A DNA stretch of 64,000 bases from Corynebacterium hansenii. Its GTDB lineage: Bacteria > Actinomycetota > Actinomycetes > Mycobacteriales > Mycobacteriaceae. Under the pieces are notes generated by a model. That model was not told the DNA's origin, did not search any database, and worked only from the letters and a program-made list of their open reading frames with translations. The translations under genes and the position numbers were made by a program. The DNA lies in the NCBI RefSeq assembly GCF_030408795.1, contig NZ_CP047211.1, forward strand, positions 744,001 to 808,000, written 5' to 3'. Each line of letters begins with the position of its first letter. The first letter of the stretch is position 1. Shown here piece by piece: positions 60,823-64,000 of this stretch.

Positions 60823-61123
60823 CCCCCGGCGGACCGGCCTCCGGTGGTGTGACGCCCGGCGGATCGACCGTCCGACAACCGCATCGCGGCGCTCACGTCG
60901 ACGCCATGGCGTCGCCGCGCCGTGGGGCCCGGGCTTCACCGTTGCGGTCCGGTCGGCGGGCTAGGCTGGGTGCGATCGGGCCCGCGCGTCGCAAGCGATT
61001 GGCGTCGCGGGGTTCGCACGGAATATCGTCGTCCGCCCGGGGGTTGCAGCCAACGGGCGGTCGACGCGACCGTCGGCGGGGTGTCCGCCGAGACAACGAC
61101 CAAGGAAGTGGGGCCGGACGGAT
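60823..61123. other. Leader region of clpX, no gene seen
   Basis: The first 40 bases repeat the end of the SUFU gene. The sequence TCGGCGGGCTAGGCTGGG at 60952-60969 could contain a -10 (TAGGCT) for clpX. One variant of the dispersed repeat lies at 60988. No coding frame is convincing. Confidence 0.4.
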
Positions 61124-62386
<1,263 letters not shown>

Positions 62387-62881
62387 ACCTTGCCCGCGGC
62401 CGCCGCTTGACGACGGCCCGCGCGGAATCGGCCCGGCCTCCACATCGCGTGGGGCCGGGCCGTCGTCTGCTCACGGCCGTCGTCTGCTCCGGGCCGCCGT
62501 CGGCTCGAGTGCTTCGCCGGCTAGGCGCAGTCGTGTCAAATGATCGACGCTTCCGCGTAGCACTTGTGACCACCTGCGTGTTTGTGGCGAGCGTGGGATG
62601 AGCGTTGATCAAATGACACGAGCCCATCGCGGCCGGCCCAGGGTGAAGCGGCCGCATCCGGCGCAGGTCGTTTGCGCAGGTCGGGGCCACGGGCGCAGGT
62701 CGCCTACGCGGCTCGGGATCGTCGCCGAGAGGTGTGCGGTGTTGCTGGTCGACCACGCGGACTGGGTCGACATATGGTGCTGGTCGACCAGGCGAACGGG
62801 GTCGACAAGTGGTGCTGGTCGCCTACGCGGGTGGGGGAACAGGTGGCGCGAGTCGCCTACGCGGGCGGGAACTCCGCCGGC
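62387..62881. repeat. Gene-free stretch with degenerate tandem repeats
   Basis: From about 62735 to 62850 a unit of about 35 bases is repeated: TGCTGGTCGACCACGCGGAC, TGCTGGTCGACCAGGCGAAC, TGCTGGTCGCCTACGCGGGT. GTCGCCTACGCGG recurs near 62699, 62819 and 62851. The same repeat gives different peptides in different frames, so it is probably not coding. It lies between convergent clpX and the TetR gene. Confidence 0.6.
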
Positions 62882-63670
62882 CTATTCCTGGCCCTCGTCG
62901 TACATGTCGGTGAACTGCGGCGCGACGTCGCCTTCGGCGCGTTCGTCGAGGATCGCCGGGGAGTCGTCGGCGTAAACCTCGTCGACCAGGCGCGGCTCGA
63001 CCTTCCGCCGCGGGGTGGTGGTGACGTACGACGTCCCGTGCTGCCACGTGGTGGTCGCGGTGAGGAAGCCGGTCACGGCGTCACGGGCCATCTCGCGCAG
63101 GCGGTCGATGAGCGTCTCCGACGTCAGCTCCAGGCTGTAGAGGTTGTCGAAGGTGCGCTCGTTGAGCGTCGGGAACTGCGCCATCGACGCGACGATGTAG
63201 TAGATGTCCAGCGCGGACACGTCGGTGCGGAACGCGCCGTAGTCGCGGCCGAGCAGCAGCACGCGGTCGAACTCGAGCACGATGGGGGACTGCTCCGCCA
63301 GGGCCGAAGACTCTTCGAGGGGGAGCACCGGGTGCATGTTCTCCTGGGCGATGAAGCGCACCGCCGAGGGGTTGTTCGCGAAGCAGTCGAAGATGACGCC
63401 GACGACGTGGCGGAGGACGTCCACGGGGACCTCGGAGTCGACGCGCAGGTCCTCCGGGTCGGGGCGCAGGAGGCTCAGCACGTAGTTCATGGTCGTGCGG
63501 TAGAGCCCCATCTTGTCGCCGCAGTGGTAGTGCAGCATGCGCTTGGAGACGCCGGACGACGACGAGATGGCGTCGAGGCGTGCATCGGCGTACCCCTTCG
63601 CGGTGAATTCACCGAGCGCCGCCTCGAGGACGGCGTGGGGGATCGCGTCGGTGCTGCCTGAGGCCTTCAT
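62882..63670 (-). CDS. TetR-family regulator next to mdh
   Basis: 262 residues from ATG 63670. HTH: A-L-G-E-F-T-A-K-G-Y-A-D-A-R-L-D-A-I-S-S-S-S-G-V-S-K-R-M-L-H-Y-H-C. A large helical ligand domain and a C-terminal acidic tail follow. The gene is divergent from mdh; in C. glutamicum a TetR-type gene also lies beside mdh, so it may control malate dehydrogenase or neighbouring metabolism. Longer than usual by about 50 residues at the C-terminus. Confidence 0.85.
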   Translation of the reverse strand: MKASGSTDAIPHAVLEAALGEFTAKGYADARLDAISSSSGVSKRMLHYHCGDKMGLYRTTMNYVLSLLRPDPEDLRVDSEVPVDVLRHVVGVIFDCFANNPSAVRFIAQENMHPVLPLEESSALAEQSPIVLEFDRVLLLGRDYGAFRTDVSALDIYYIVASMAQFPTLNERTFDNLYSLELTSETLIDRLREMARDAVTGFLTATTTWQHGTSYVTTTPRRKVEPRLVDEVYADDSPAILDERAEGDVAPQFTDMYDEGQE

Positions 63671-63711
63671 GTATCGCCTTTCCGGGGATTCGGGTGGTGT
63701 CCCGTCTGTGA

Positions 63712-64000
<289 letters not shown>

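Larger units (their letters stand above)
59152..60829 (+). repeat. Recent tandem duplication (about 840-bp unit) of a SUFU-like gene with its leader
   Basis: Two units, about 59152-59990 and 59997-60829, share not only the gene but also the upstream sequence: CCGTGCCCCCGCCGCTTCGT at 59152 and 59999, and GTGATCGGTAGGCGGCGGGC at 59281 and 60114, followed by the same 18 bases to ATG. The gene copies differ by scattered substitutions without frameshift. Short extra copies of the 3' end (GGACCGGC-CCGGTGGTGTGA) follow at 60831. Confidence 0.88.

Noticed and set aside
62672..63661. Plus-strand frame antisense to the TetR gene
   Set aside because: Starts in the repeat region and continues as an antisense shadow; the repeats give unrelated peptides in the different frames.

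Overview
The window is high-GC actinobacterial DNA, almost certainly from a Corynebacterium. The evidence is a set of typical neighbours: an ettA ABC-F gene with a thioesterase and a truncated haemoglobin, a mycothiol-type DsbA-like reductase, tig-clpP1-clpP2-clpX, an mdh of the corynebacterial type preceded by a TetR gene, and a HrtBA/ChrSA-like haem-efflux locus. I cannot name the species.

Bases 1 to about 19,940 are the right-hand part of an integrated prophage; its left end lies outside the window. From right to left it holds a tyrosine integrase beside a tRNA-Lys(CTT) gene (the probable attachment site), an ImmA-type metallopeptidase, a repressor-like HTH protein divergent from a Cro-like HTH protein, an excision/HTH gene, YqaJ-type exonuclease, RecT annealase, a WhiB-like protein, a replication initiator, RusA resolvase, a small-terminase-like HTH protein, a run of small phage genes, large terminase, a DUF1360 protein, portal, and a MuF/capsid-maturation-protease fusion. 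Most genes overlap by 1 to 8 bases (ATGA, GTGA, TGATG). A 20-bp palindrome, TTACGCGCAATTGCGCGTAA, sits in the spacer of two leftward promoters (12215-12243 and 17506-17534) and looks like the immunity operator.

Two inteins interrupt packaging and head genes. The terminase intein (7722-8735) is a class 3 intein with a LAGLIDADG endonuclease, inserted in the ATPase P-loop. The MuF intein (2230-3264) is a class 1 intein with no endonuclease in its own frame. The opposite strand of the same 1.0 kb carries a well-formed gene (2290-3267) for a two-HTH protein with a Vsr/EDxHD-like nuclease domain. The splicing element and its putative homing endonuclease thus appear to be encoded antisense to each other, in codon register, with the nuclease stop codon supplied by the flanking extein. 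This is the most unusual feature of the window.

Bases 20,017 to 64,000 are host chromosome: an L,D-transpeptidase lipoprotein; an intergenic repeat/hairpin cluster; the haem-type two-component system and its ABC exporter; a DJ-1/PfpI protein; a lower-GC module of two HTH proteins, a compact PEP-utilising-enzyme-like phosphotransferase and a histidine phosphatase; tRNA-His; orn and an SDR; a TetR/membrane-protein pair; tRNA-Arg; a CopD-CtaG fusion; ssb; ettA; a thioesterase; a truncated globin; pepN; two tandem SMI1/KNR4 proteins; a DsbA-like reductase; a META-domain protein; a radical SAM/SPASM protein; an MmpS-like protein; a DUF218 protein; rpiB; a GH1 beta-glucosidase with an MFS transporter; a secreted peptidase; tRNA-Gly and tRNA-Pro; tig-clpP1-clpP2; a recent tandem duplication of a SUFU-like gene; clpX; TetR; and the start of mdh. 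An 11-mer, GCTTTGCGACG, recurs seven times in the host part and was not seen in the prophage.
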